DNA from: Herminiimonas contaminans
GTDB lineage: Bacteria; Pseudomonadota; Gammaproteobacteria; Burkholderiales; Burkholderiaceae_D
Assembly (NCBI RefSeq): GCF_015645465.1
Contig: NZ_JADOEL010000001.1
Location: forward strand, 186,001 to 250,000
Direction of reading: 5' to 3'
DNA: 64,000 bases
In this document: one piece after another, positions 36,489-45,671 of the stretch
Position numbering within the stretch: the stretch's first letter is position 1
Layout: every line of letters starts with the position of its first letter
The notes under the pieces: generated by a model
What the model saw: the letters and a program-made list of their open reading frames with translations, nothing else
Database searches by the model: none
What the model was told of the DNA's origin: nothing
Program-made: the position numbers and the translations under genes

Positions 36489-38951
36489 TTAAATCGCTTC
36501 GTCCGGATGGCCCAGTATGCATTTCTTGATGATGGCGTGTACCCCCCAATTGCCATTGACAACCTGGGTGATACCGAAATCGACCGCCACCGATATCAGG
36601 GATATCGCCTCATCCTCGTTTAAGGCGTGCGCAGTCATCAGGTAGCGCCGGGTCTTGCGGAAGGCATCGCGCATCGCCATGTCGAGCGAAGCCTTTTTGT
36701 AAATATCAGCCTGCGCGTTGGCACCCAGCTCGACCAGGTGATTGGCATAGCTCAGGCCCTGGATTACCCATTCAGTCTCGCTCTCGAGGAAGGGATGATC
36801 CAGATCGTCGAGGAAAGTCCCGGCTATGTCTTTCTTCTTATGCAGAACCAGCTGGAACTCGCCGGTCAGCGAGCACTCAATCGCCGTGCCGCACAGTTCG
36901 GAATCGCCCTGTGACGCATGCGGATCACCAACCGAGAACAAGGCCCCTGGCACCGCGACCGGCAGGAACAGGGTAGAACCCTTGGCCGCACGCCAGTTAT
37001 CCAGATTTCCACCAAACGAACCTGGCGGCACTGAATCCACTTCATCGTCCAGCAAAGGCGCAACTGCCATCACACCAAAGTGGGGCCGGATAGGAATGCG
37101 CGCATTTTTCAGTACGCCATAGTTCTTCACGATGCTGCTGTGATCAACCGGGATGCCGGGATAATCTATAGTGGTATGGCGCACGCCAAACGGATCGGTC
37201 TGCGGCGTCCAGCGGAAGTTGTAGACCGCCTTCGCGCAGCAATGCTCATGCGTCGGATGCTCGATTTCGTAGATGGTCACGACTTCACGCGGCTTGGGTT
37301 CGGTCAGCAAGTCGTGATAATGGAAGCCCCACCATGACGCGGCGTTACTGCCAAATGATTTGCCGGCGTATTCTTCCGCCGCTGCGGGACGGGTCTGTAT
37401 ATCAAGGATGCGTATTTCCAGCACATCGCCAGGCTCTGCATCCTGCACATAAACCGGGCCGGTACAGATATGTACGCCAAAGCCCTCACCTGCTCCACGT
37501 CCGTAGATGGAACCGTCTATCGGGCCGGAACCGCGCCGGTCTACCGACTTTCCGTTGGCATCCCAATGAAATACGCTCTCTGCGCCCGGATCATTTTTGA
37601 TCATGCGCTCGTAATCATCGTATGCATGCTGGGTCAGCGTTTCTATCGTGACGCAATCGCCTGAATGTACGCTGACGACCGGTTTGATCGTTTTGCTGAA
37701 ATAGCCCCAGTGCACAGTCTTGTCCGAAACCGGAATGTAGTGATGTTTGCTTTGTACGGAGTTGGTCGACACCGCCTCATCGCCGAGCGGAACATGCGCA
37801 TGTTCGGCAATTTCACTCAGTATGCTGGCAAATTGGTCACGCAGGCCATCCGCCACACCATCGACGTGCGCAACACGTGGGGCACCGTGTGTTTTGCGAC
37901 TGTTGCGCCTCTTTTCAGAAGTCGCTGCAGCATTGCTGGCAGGACGTCCCCGCTGCAAATGCAAAGCGACTTGCTTGCCCGCAGAAGAGCGATACGCTTT
38001 CGGACTGATGCCGAACTCCAGGTTGAAAGCGCGACTGAAGTTTGCCGCGTCATTAAAGCCCCAGCGGAAGCAAAGTTCGCAGATGGTCAAATGTTTGAGC
38101 GCGCTATTGGCCAGATCATTGCGACAACGATCCAGTCGGCGCTTCTTCACATATTCACCGAAGGTGGTATCACCACCTGCAAACAATTTTTGTATATAAC
38201 GCGCAGATAGATTTTCGATACGGGCGATTTCGCCTATCGATACATCCGGATCGGTCAGGCGGTTCTCTATGCTGCGACAAACCCGACGCAAATGTCCGAG
38301 CTGAACCGAGGTCGAATGCTCGGCATCACCATCACCAGAGTCTTCGGCATCCGCATGCCGCGCCATGCCCGCGATCAACAGGCTGATCAGGCTAGCCTCC
38401 ATTTGCCCGAGGTCTTCCGGGCCTAGGCCATCGAAGTGTTCGCCTATCGAATATAGGAAGTCAGCACTGATACCACCAGTACCAAAACTCGTCGCCACCT
38501 TGTTCAAATCACTGGAACCGGTGCGCATCAGGCGTGCCAGGAATCCGGCTTCCTTCAGTTCGACCAGAATCGCGGTAAATGCAGTTCGTAAATCAAGACG
38601 CCAGTCTTGCTGCGGATTGAGCAAAAAGATATCACCGGCATCCACAGTCGCAGATTCGGGACCGACACTGACCTGGCCATGACCTTCCAGCAGCGCAAGG
38701 ATCAGGACGACGTCATTGCGCTTGCCCACCGCATCCTGCGGCGAATGCAATATCTGTGGTGAACCATGTAATTTAGCGAATACGGAAGCGTGGGAAGAAA
38801 CACTGACGGAGGCACAACCATGCAAAGGTGTGCGTTCAGCTGCGGGGAAATCACAGGCCAGTCCGATTCGACTCAAGGTTTGCTGCCATGCTGCAGCACG
38901 CAACTCGCCAGGGAAGGCGTCCGTCGAAAAACGATTAAAGTTATCAGCCAT
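36489..38951 (-). CDS. AraC-type regulator fused to acetamidase/formamidase
   Basis: One 820-aa frame with no internal stop. Residues 1-200 resemble the AraC ligand-binding domain of the AraC_binding_2 type. About 217-323 is a double helix-turn-helix (VSIGEIARIENLSARYIQKL; ICELCFRWGFNDAANFSRAF with GISPKAYR). A basic, Ser/Ala-rich linker covers 324-400. About 402-800 is an acetamidase/formamidase domain (HWGYFSKTIKPVVSVHSGD; GVHICTGPVYVQDAEPGDVL; SVGDPHASQGDSELCGTAIE). Such amidases release ammonia from formamide or acetamide. The ATG at 38951 follows GGTGAAGC. The fusion suggests an amidase that senses or reports its substrate to a promoter; this is inference. No nik/urt transport genes are near. 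Confidence 0.85.
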   Translation of the reverse strand: MADNFNRFSTDAFPGELRAAAWQQTLSRIGLACDFPAAERTPLHGCASVSVSSHASVFAKLHGSPQILHSPQDAVGKRNDVVLILALLEGHGQVSVGPESATVDAGDIFLLNPQQDWRLDLRTAFTAILVELKEAGFLARLMRTGSSDLNKVATSFGTGGISADFLYSIGEHFDGLGPEDLGQMEASLISLLIAGMARHADAEDSGDGDAEHSTSVQLGHLRRVCRSIENRLTDPDVSIGEIARIENLSARYIQKLFAGGDTTFGEYVKKRRLDRCRNDLANSALKHLTICELCFRWGFNDAANFSRAFNLEFGISPKAYRSSAGKQVALHLQRGRPASNAAATSEKRRNSRKTHGAPRVAHVDGVADGLRDQFASILSEIAEHAHVPLGDEAVSTNSVQSKHHYIPVSDKTVHWGYFSKTIKPVVSVHSGDCVTIETLTQHAYDDYERMIKNDPGAESVFHWDANGKSVDRRGSGPIDGSIYGRGAGEGFGVHICTGPVYVQDAEPGDVLEIRILDIQTRPAAAEEYAGKSFGSNAASWWGFHYHDLLTEPKPREVVTIYEIEHPTHEHCCAKAVYNFRWTPQTDPFGVRHTTIDYPGIPVDHSSIVKNYGVLKNARIPIRPHFGVMAVAPLLDDEVDSVPPGSFGGNLDNWRAAKGSTLFLPVAVPGALFSVGDPHASQGDSELCGTAIECSLTGEFQLVLHKKKDIAGTFLDDLDHPFLESETEWVIQGLSYANHLVELGANAQADIYKKASLDMAMRDAFRKTRRYLMTAHALNEDEAISLISVAVDFGITQVVNGNWGVHAIIKKCILGHPDEAI

Positions 38952-39437
38952 GCTTCACCCACATCTTCCAATTCCATATGCCTGCAGCGGCACGCTCATT
39001 CTATTCAATGCAATATTACGACAGCTCACTCGCTATCAGACCGGGCTGACAAAAAGAATGAGAAACTCATTCATATACAACATTGCCTGGAATAAATTCG
39101 GCGCTGCGGAATGGAGATAGAATTGAGCAGATACTAGGCTGCTCAACGCGGGCAAACTTGTTCAGGAGCGAACAATTCATTGTAATTTGCGGAAAAGCCA
39201 CAACAAAGCATTTCCATACAGCAACAAATGTGTATGTGCGTTCAAGACAGCATCCATACTTGCCCCGGTATCATAAGAAACACGGCCCGCGCCAAGCAAA
39301 ATCAGGCCAAAACGCGAATATTTGCAAATGTTAACGTTTCACCTCCATCCGGCTTTTCTGATCCACCTATAATTCCCGAAATCAACAAAATACCGCATAA
39401 ATTCAAGGATTTCGCGAAGTACCTTAAGAGGCAAGCA
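38952..39437. promoter_or_regulatory. Divergent intergenic region, AraC-amidase / LysM-FecR gene
   Basis: 486 bases without a convincing gene. GAATGAG AAA CTCATTC (39056-39072) is a perfect 7-bp inverted repeat 105 bases upstream of the AraC-amidase start, a possible operator. TATAAT at 39368-39373 may be the -10 of the LysM-FecR gene, though no matching -35 is seen. The open frame extends upstream from 39438 to 39228, but it lacks a start with a ribosome site. Confidence 0.4.
39426..39431 (+). promoter_or_regulatory. Shine-Dalgarno that fixes a GTG start
   Basis: AAGAGG lies six bases before the GTG at 39438, after which a signal peptide begins directly. This favours a GTG start over any upstream codon. 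Confidence 0.75.
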
Positions 39438-41117
39438 GTGTTGAGAACCATAGCTAGTGCATTCCTGTTAATCGCAATCAGTTCTTCCGCATCCGCAGAT
39501 AACATCAGCGTGACGCGCGATGGCGTTGTGTACTCCGTTTCGCAACACGAAACCTTGTCCAGTATTTCGCAGAAATTTACCGGCCACGTCAAAAATTGGC
39601 GCGCCATAGGCCAGACCAACCAGATCGAAAACGACAGGACCATTCCTATCGGTCGCAAAGTCCTGATCCCTGCCCGTCTGCTCACGCCGGTTTCAACATT
39701 TGCACGGATCAAAAGCTTCTTTGGCGACGTGGTGATCCGCGGACATGACGGCAACGCGATAGAAGCGAAAATAGACGCGCTATTAAAGGAAGGCGACACG
39801 CTGACCACAATGGCGAACAGCTTTATCTCGCTGATGCTGGATGACGGCACCCAATTCACACTGCCACCGAATAGCGTGGTCAGCCTGCGTCTGTTGCGCG
39901 CCACTCAGTATGTGGAAACACCGCGCACCCAGCTGTATCTGCAGAAGGGTCGAGTTGAATCACAAGTCACGCCATTAAATAATAGACCCGACGGCAAATT
40001 TGAAGTCATCAGCCCGCTCGCCGTCTCTGGTGTGCGCGGCACCAACTTCCGTGTGAATGTGGATGACAAACGGGTCTTGAATGAAGTCCTCGAAGGTAAA
40101 GTCGCGGTCGCACAAAACACTGCCGTCAACAAACCCAGCAAGCAACTGGTTGCGGCCGGTTATGGCACGGTGGTTGAGAATGGCCGCGTCAGCAAACCAG
40201 TCGCACTACTGACGGCACCGGTATTGCAAGACGGCTACCAGCAGCAAATACGCTTGCCTATTCAGTTCCCGTTGTCGCACGCAAGTGCCGCGGCATTCCG
40301 CGTCATCGTTTCTACCGACGCGGCCGGACGCAACAATATTGCCGAAACCAGCATACGCAGCAATAACGGCAAAGCGGTCGCGAAACTGGAAAACCTGGAA
40401 GACGGTGCCTACTTCGTCCGTACCAGCGCGCTAGATGCGGCCGGACTCGAAGGTATACCGACGATACAAGCCTTCCGTGTCGATGCCCGTCCATTCCCGC
40501 CGTTCCTGCTGCAACCAGGTGCCAAGTTCCAGGGTCAGTTGCAAAATGAACGCATCCCGGTCACGATGAAATGGTCGCTGGCCGAAGGCATCAAGGATTA
40601 TCGCCTGCAAGTTGCAAGCGACGCGACGTTCCAGGGCATCATCTTCGATCAGACTGCCGACACCGGCGCCGACGAAATGACGGTGCCGCTTGCGCGTGGA
40701 AATTATTACTGGCGTGTCGCCTCTATACTCCGTTCGGGCAACACATCCAAACAAGGCCCGTTTGGCGATGCGAAGCCATTGGCCGTGATACCAGGCCTGG
40801 ACGCACCATCGGCCAGCATCGGCCAGAAAGAAATCCAGTTTTCCTGGAGTGCAGAACCTGGCCAGCGCTTTACCTTCCAGGTTGCCGCCACGCCGGACTT
40901 CAAAACCTTGCTGAACAATATAGAGAGCAGCAAGGCAGAAGTCGCCATTCCGCGTCCGGAAGCAGGCACCTACTATGCACGCGTACGCAGTACTGATGAC
41001 GATGGCTTCGTCGGTGCTTTCTCACCGGCACAAAAATTCTCTGTCCCGCTGCAATGGCGTACCGAGTACGATGCACCGCTCGAATCGCAGGGGCAGCCCC
41101 TGGGCAGCAGCTACTAA
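39438..41117 (+). CDS. Periplasmic LysM/FecR-domain protein
   Basis: About 559 aa from the GTG start. Signal peptide about 1-20 (LRTIASAFLLIAISSSASA). A LysM-like peptidoglycan-binding module at about 24-80 (YSVSQHETLSSISQKF, IPIGRKVLIPARLL), a FecR-type domain at about 105-205 (DGTQFTLPPNSVVSL, VISPLAVSGVRGTNFRVNV), then two or three beta-sandwich fibronectin-like units (FRVDARPFPPFLL, GTYYARVRSTDDDGFVGAFS). In Burkholderiales such proteins often stand beside CHASE2 sensor genes, as here, so it probably feeds a periplasmic state to the kinase downstream. The stop is 15 bases before the next gene's TTG. Confidence 0.85.
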   Translation: MLRTIASAFLLIAISSSASADNISVTRDGVVYSVSQHETLSSISQKFTGHVKNWRAIGQTNQIENDRTIPIGRKVLIPARLLTPVSTFARIKSFFGDVVIRGHDGNAIEAKIDALLKEGDTLTTMANSFISLMLDDGTQFTLPPNSVVSLRLLRATQYVETPRTQLYLQKGRVESQVTPLNNRPDGKFEVISPLAVSGVRGTNFRVNVDDKRVLNEVLEGKVAVAQNTAVNKPSKQLVAAGYGTVVENGRVSKPVALLTAPVLQDGYQQQIRLPIQFPLSHASAAAFRVIVSTDAAGRNNIAETSIRSNNGKAVAKLENLEDGAYFVRTSALDAAGLEGIPTIQAFRVDARPFPPFLLQPGAKFQGQLQNERIPVTMKWSLAEGIKDYRLQVASDATFQGIIFDQTADTGADEMTVPLARGNYYWRVASILRSGNTSKQGPFGDAKPLAVIPGLDAPSASIGQKEIQFSWSAEPGQRFTFQVAATPDFKTLLNNIESSKAEVAIPRPEAGTYYARVRSTDDDGFVGAFSPAQKFSVPLQWRTEYDAPLESQGQPLGSSY

Positions 41118-41132
41118 TCAAGTCACCCCGGT

Positions 41133-43505
41133 TTGCTTATCCGATCCATTACGCCCAATTTGCGAACAGCCAAATCACCATTAAGAAAAGAATGGCGTAT
41201 TTTCCTGTTCCTCATGTTGTTGCTGGCAATCCTGCTCGGCTACGAAAATGGCCTGGGCCAGGCGGATCGCTTTATATATGACAATCTGGTCAAGGCGACA
41301 CAACGCCCGGCGCCATCCGACGTCGTCATTATCGCAATCGATGAATTCAGTATCGCCTCACTCGGACGCTGGCCATGGCAGCGACGCACCCACGCGGAAT
41401 TGCTGGATATCCTGACCAAGGCCAAAGCGAAAGCCGTCGGCATGGACATCATCTTCGCCGAACCGCAATACCTCTCCGATGACGATGCCTTGCTGGCAAG
41501 TGCGATTGCGAATAACAAACGCACTGTTTTACCAGTACTGATAGAACGCACACCGATAGGCTTGCAACCAACGCTGCCGCTGCCCGCGTTCCGCCAGGCA
41601 GCAAACAGCCTGGGGCATATCCACTTCACTTTTGAAGCGGATGGCGTAGTCCGTGGCATTTACCTGCAGGAAAAACTGCATGGCGTGTCCTGGCCACAGT
41701 TTGCACAGGCGGTCTTCAATGCGGCGCATAGCGACGGTACGCGTAACCTCACCGGCGACAACATCGTCTCCGACGACTATCGGGATATCGACGTCAACAG
41801 CATCCTGCAAGGCGATCACCTGGCGCGCATCCCATACGCTGGCCGCCCCGGTCACTTCAAAACGATTTCCTATATCGACGTCTTGTCGGGCAAGATTCCT
41901 CCCAGCTTCTTTACCGATAAATATGTATTGATCGGCGCGACCGCCGCTGGCATAGCATCGACTTTTGCGACGCCGGTGACGACTGATCACGAAGCGATGT
42001 CCGGTGTTGAAATCAACGCCAACATCCTGACAGGCCTGATAGAAGATCGCAGTATCAGCCCGGCAGCGCGCTGGCAAACCATACTGTTTACGCTGCTGTC
42101 CACTTCACTGGCACTGCTCGCCTGCCGCTACTTCTCACCGTTTGGTGCGCTCGGCCTGACGCTATTCCTGGCCAGCCTGATCAGTGCGCTGACCTATGGC
42201 GCCTTCCTCGAAGAATTATGGATACCGCCTAGCGCAGCCATTTTGATGATCGTAATTGTTTATCCTCTATGGAGCTGGCGTCGCCTGGAGGCTGCCCTCG
42301 CCTACCTCAGCGAAGAATTCGCGCGCCTGAATCAAACCACGCCTATGGTTTTGCGTCATGCCAATGAGACCGTACGCATCAAGAATTCAGACTACCTGGA
42401 CCGACAAATCGGTGCCATCCGCATAGCAGCCAATCGCTCCCGCGACATGCATCAGTTCGTGATCGACAATCTGAACAGCATGCCGGATGCCACCCTGGTC
42501 TTGTCGCAAACCGGTGAGATCCTGATGTACAACCGCATCGCCCGCGAGTACTTTGCGACGCTGAACCTGGATAAAGGCCAGACCCCGACGCTGGAAGCGA
42601 TTTTCTCCAAGTTCGACATGTTGCAGGACGTCGGCAGCAATGGTACCGACTGGCGTGTCGCCCTGCTGCATTCAACCCCTGGCAACACTGCGGTGGAAAT
42701 TGAAACGCGCGATATCAACAAGCGTGAATTCCTGATCAAATCCGCACCATCACGCATGACCGACGGCTCGATGCTGGGCTGGATCGTCTCGCTGATTGAC
42801 GTCACCACCTTGCGCGCTGCCGAACGTCGGCGCGAAGAAAGCCTGAACTTTATTTCACACGATATGCGCGTACCGCAATCGTCGATACTGGCACTGATCC
42901 AGCTGCAACGTAACCCAAGTACCGCGTTCGCCATTCCGGAATTCCTCAGCCGTATAGAAAAATCGGTTGAAACCACGCTGAACCTGGCCGATGACTTCGT
43001 CCATCTGGCCAAGGCGGAATCGCAATCCTATCAATTGCAGGACACCGACTTCTCGTCGCTACTGGCTGAAGCTGCCGACGATATGTGGGCCTTTGCCCAC
43101 AGCAAGTCCATCAACATTGTGGTCGATGCACAGGAAGTCGAGAATTGCTGGCTGAATGTCGATCGTTCGCTGGTGATACGTGCCCTCGGCAATCTGCTAT
43201 CGAATGCGATCAAATTCAGTCCCAAAGGATCAGAAATTATTTGCAGCGCCAAGCCACTCCATACCGAAACCGGCAGCAGCGTCGTATGCAATATTACCGA
43301 CCATGGCAAAGGCATAGCCGATGCGGATCGCAACGCCATCTTCTCGCCTTTCCTGCGCGCAGACGAGCAGGATCACGATGGCGTCGGGCTGGGACTGGCC
43401 TTTGTAAAAATGGTGGTCGAGCGCCACCACGGCAGTATAGAAGTCAGCAGTATCGTAGGGCTAGGGAGTACCTTCACCATCACCTTGCCGTGCGTGATTG
43501 GATAG
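41133..43505 (+). CDS. CHASE2-domain sensor histidine kinase
   Basis: A 790-aa membrane kinase if it starts at TTG 41133; start codon uncertain because no ATG with a good ribosome site is seen. N-terminal TM about 27-45 (FLFLMLLLAILLGYENG), a periplasmic CHASE2 domain about 46-300 (VVIIAIDEFSIASLGRWPW), three TM helices about 310-380 (ILFTLLSTSLALLACRYF), a PAS-like domain about 440-560, HisKA with phospho-His576 in NFISHDMRVPQSSI, and a HATPase_c domain with NLLSNAIKFSPKGSE and DHDGVGLGLAFVKMVVE. It sits between the LysM-FecR gene and a response regulator, most likely as one operon. Confidence 0.9.
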   Translation: MLIRSITPNLRTAKSPLRKEWRIFLFLMLLLAILLGYENGLGQADRFIYDNLVKATQRPAPSDVVIIAIDEFSIASLGRWPWQRRTHAELLDILTKAKAKAVGMDIIFAEPQYLSDDDALLASAIANNKRTVLPVLIERTPIGLQPTLPLPAFRQAANSLGHIHFTFEADGVVRGIYLQEKLHGVSWPQFAQAVFNAAHSDGTRNLTGDNIVSDDYRDIDVNSILQGDHLARIPYAGRPGHFKTISYIDVLSGKIPPSFFTDKYVLIGATAAGIASTFATPVTTDHEAMSGVEINANILTGLIEDRSISPAARWQTILFTLLSTSLALLACRYFSPFGALGLTLFLASLISALTYGAFLEELWIPPSAAILMIVIVYPLWSWRRLEAALAYLSEEFARLNQTTPMVLRHANETVRIKNSDYLDRQIGAIRIAANRSRDMHQFVIDNLNSMPDATLVLSQTGEILMYNRIAREYFATLNLDKGQTPTLEAIFSKFDMLQDVGSNGTDWRVALLHSTPGNTAVEIETRDINKREFLIKSAPSRMTDGSMLGWIVSLIDVTTLRAAERRREESLNFISHDMRVPQSSILALIQLQRNPSTAFAIPEFLSRIEKSVETTLNLADDFVHLAKAESQSYQLQDTDFSSLLAEAADDMWAFAHSKSINIVVDAQEVENCWLNVDRSLVIRALGNLLSNAIKFSPKGSEIICSAKPLHTETGSSVVCNITDHGKGIADADRNAIFSPFLRADEQDHDGVGLGLAFVKMVVERHHGSIEVSSIVGLGSTFTITLPCVIG

Positions 43506-43537
43506 ATTAATTAAAAAACGGAGTTAGAGAGTAAGCC

Positions 43538-44245
43538 ATGAAAATAGCGTCACTGGAAGATGATCCGATCGAATCGCAACTGATCAATCAGGTCATTACC
43601 GATGCAGGCCATGAATGTACGTCATTTGCAGATGGAAAAACGCTGATCGCTGCATTGCAGTCCCAACGTTTCGACATCCTGATATTGGATTGGCATTTGC
43701 CCGACATGACAGGCAAGGACGTCATAGAATGGGTACGCAGCAACATAGGCGAGAACATTATCGTAATGTTCCTCACCAATCGCGTACTGGAAGAAAACAT
43801 CGTCGCAGGTCTGATGGCCGGTGCCGACGATTACATGACCAAGCCGATACGCGAGGCAGAGCTGTCAGCCCGCATTCATGCGTTGTCGAAACGCATACGC
43901 CACGTGTCAGGCAATGATGCAGCCATCGTCGCACCACAGGCGACCGCGGTAGAAGTCGGCATTTTCAATTTCGACCTGATGCGCAAGATCGCCACCATAC
44001 GCGGCGAACCGGTTGATCTGAAACCCAAGGAATTTGATATTGCTGCCCTGTTCTTTCAAAACATCGGGCAATTGATTTCACGCGAACGCATCATGGAAGA
44101 AGTGTGGGGACGCGAACTCATGATGACCTCGCGCACGCTCGACACCCATATGTCGCAAGTACGGACCAAGCTGCAACTGAAGCTGGACAACAATGTACGC
44201 CTGACGACGGTGTACACGATAGGCTATCGTCTCGATACTTTCTAA
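43538..44245 (+). CDS. OmpR/PhoB-family response regulator
   Basis: A 235-aa regulator, probable partner of the kinase 32 bases upstream. Receiver domain about 1-120 with Glu7/Asp8/Asp9, phospho-Asp51 in ILILDWHLPDMTG, Thr in MFLTNRV and Lys in YMTKPIREAEL. Winged-helix domain about 140-232, with LKPKEFDIAALFFQNIGQLI and TTVYTIGYRL. Two-component pairing is supported by adjacency and orientation. It ends eight bases from the convergent deacetylase gene. Confidence 0.93.
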   Translation: MKIASLEDDPIESQLINQVITDAGHECTSFADGKTLIAALQSQRFDILILDWHLPDMTGKDVIEWVRSNIGENIIVMFLTNRVLEENIVAGLMAGADDYMTKPIREAELSARIHALSKRIRHVSGNDAAIVAPQATAVEVGIFNFDLMRKIATIRGEPVDLKPKEFDIAALFFQNIGQLISRERIMEEVWGRELMMTSRTLDTHMSQVRTKLQLKLDNNVRLTTVYTIGYRLDTF

Positions 44246-44253
44246 GCTGTGAT

Positions 44254-45045
44254 TCAAACTATGCTGGATAGCCGCGCCAATTTGAGTTTGGCGGCTGCCA
44301 GCATATCCAGATACTCCTGCGAACGGAAGAAGTTGTATTCCACCACCCGTTGCTTCGCTATCTCGTCATCCGGATACACCTCTGTCGCCGGATGGCACAT
44401 GATCAGCATGCCCGGCTGCGCCGCCGCCAGCCACTCCTTGAAGCAGTTACCGTAATCAGCGCGATCAAAACCATACACCCCGGCAAAGCCGTGGTTGGTC
44501 TTGATGCCGGATACTTGTAAACCGGCCGCCAGTTTCTGCCCGCCCAGATACTTCAGGATTTGCGGCTTGCCACTCCATGCCGGATTCGCCGGCACCGTAT
44601 TGCGCACCCAGATAGTCTTATCCGCATAACGACGTTTAATCACTTGCAGCACGATCTGGCGCACGCCGGGCAATTGATGCACATGCTGATGGCCATCAAT
44701 AAAATCAGGTGCCTGGCCGTAACCATCTTCAAACGCATCCAGTTGCCGCTCCAGTTCCTGCTGCAAGCGCTCTGCATTCATCCCCTTCAGCAAGCTGCGC
44801 AAGATCACTGCGTGCAAGCTCGGCATGCGGGTCTGGCCAAAGCCTTCGGTCAGGTTGAAATGCAAACCGATATCGGCCTGCCCCTTGTGCTCGCGTATCG
44901 CCGGTGCCGCTGTGCTCTTCCAGTTCGGTGCAGTACTAAAGCAGCTGACCGCACTCAGGCGACCAAACGCCAGCAATTGCAAAATGCCCGCATCAATACC
45001 GGGATTCTGTGCGTAGTCATCAGAGCAAAGTGCAATCGGAGTCAT
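44254..45045 (-). CDS. YdjC/ChbG/HpnK-family carbohydrate deacetylase
   Basis: A 263-aa protein of the YdjC fold. It opens MTPIALCSDDYAQNPGIDAG, with paired Asp for the metal site, has GLHFNLTEGFGQTRMP at about 81-96 and DFIDGHQHVHQLPGVRQIV with the metal-binding His residues at about 117-135. Members remove acetyl groups from N-acetyl sugars in chitobiose metabolism or hopanoid/lipid glycan synthesis. It is the last gene in a leftward cluster with gtrA and a glycosyltransferase, so a role in modifying a polyprenyl-linked sugar is plausible but inferred. Confidence 0.85.
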   Translation of the reverse strand: MTPIALCSDDYAQNPGIDAGILQLLAFGRLSAVSCFSTAPNWKSTAAPAIREHKGQADIGLHFNLTEGFGQTRMPSLHAVILRSLLKGMNAERLQQELERQLDAFEDGYGQAPDFIDGHQHVHQLPGVRQIVLQVIKRRYADKTIWVRNTVPANPAWSGKPQILKYLGGQKLAAGLQVSGIKTNHGFAGVYGFDRADYGNCFKEWLAAAQPGMLIMCHPATEVYPDDEIAKQRVVEYNFFRSQEYLDMLAAAKLKLARLSSIV

Positions 45046-45060
45046 GGTCAGTCTAGCTTC

Positions 45061-45471
45061 TTACGTATGTGCAGCATGGCGGAAAGCCCACAGCCGGCTC
45101 AGGATGTAAGTCATCACCGCCACTGTGAAGACCACGATAGCCAGCGCCACGTAGTAAGGCAAACCGGCATAACGCAGCAACAGATAAAACAATAATTCAT
45201 TTATGCAAAAACCCAGCACCGCCACCGCCAGGAAACGCAGGAATGATTGCCTGGCGCCATTGGCATGGCTGGCAACCGCATCAGAAAAAGTCCAGTGCCG
45301 GTGACCGAAATAGCTGACCCAGAAGGCAACGATGAAGCCACCGACATTCGCCAGCAAGGGCGCAATATGTAGCAACTCCACCAGGGCTATCACCGCCCAG
45401 TAATGCACGGCCGCCGCCGTCAGGCCGACGATGCCGAAACGCATTACACGAAACAACTCCATCAGGCGCAT
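45061..45471 (-). CDS. GtrA-family membrane protein
   Basis: A 136-aa inner-membrane protein with four hydrophobic segments: about 10-28, 37-56 (LLANVGGFIVAFWVSYFGHR), 78-98 and 105-125. The GFIVAFWVSYFGHRHWTF stretch is the GtrA signature. GtrA proteins are thought to flip undecaprenyl-phosphate-linked sugars for O-antigen or lipid A glycosylation. The start overlaps the end of the broken glycosyltransferase; an alternative ATG at 45462 would couple to its TGA (TGATG). Confidence 0.88.
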   Translation of the reverse strand: MRLMELFRVMRFGIVGLTAAAVHYWAVIALVELLHIAPLLANVGGFIVAFWVSYFGHRHWTFSDAVASHANGARQSFLRFLAVAVLGFCINELLFYLLLRYAGLPYYVALAIVVFTVAVMTYILSRLWAFRHAAHT

Positions 45472-45671
45472 GGCGTGCCATCTTTATCGTTGCTGTTGTT
45501 TACAGTCGTTGCAGGGCCATTATTAATGTCGTGCGCTACCACGTACAAGGGACGTTTCTTGACCTCATCATAGACGCGGCCCAGGTACTCACCCAAGACA
45601 CCGATGGAAATCAGTTGTACGCCGGAGAAAAACATCAAACCCGCAGCCAGCGTCGACCAGCCCGGTACGTC
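45462..45671 (-). pseudogene. 3' part of the frameshifted family-2 glycosyltransferase
   Basis: Read from 45671, the frame gives DVPGWSTLAAGLMFFSGVQL, then ISIGVLGEYLGRVYDEV and KKRPLYVV, the conserved C-terminal membrane segment of GtrB/ArnC-type glycosyltransferases. It is exactly what is missing from the adjacent upstream gene, which stops at 45670-45672 in a different frame. Fixing the shift at the CTG/TGAC junction (45669-45675) would restore one protein of about 336 aa. It may be translated poorly or not at all. Confidence 0.75.

Noticed and set aside
39228-39437. Extending the LysM/FecR gene upstream to 39228
   Set aside because: The added residues have no secretion signal character, and the true signal peptide begins only after the GTG at 39438, which has a good ribosome site.
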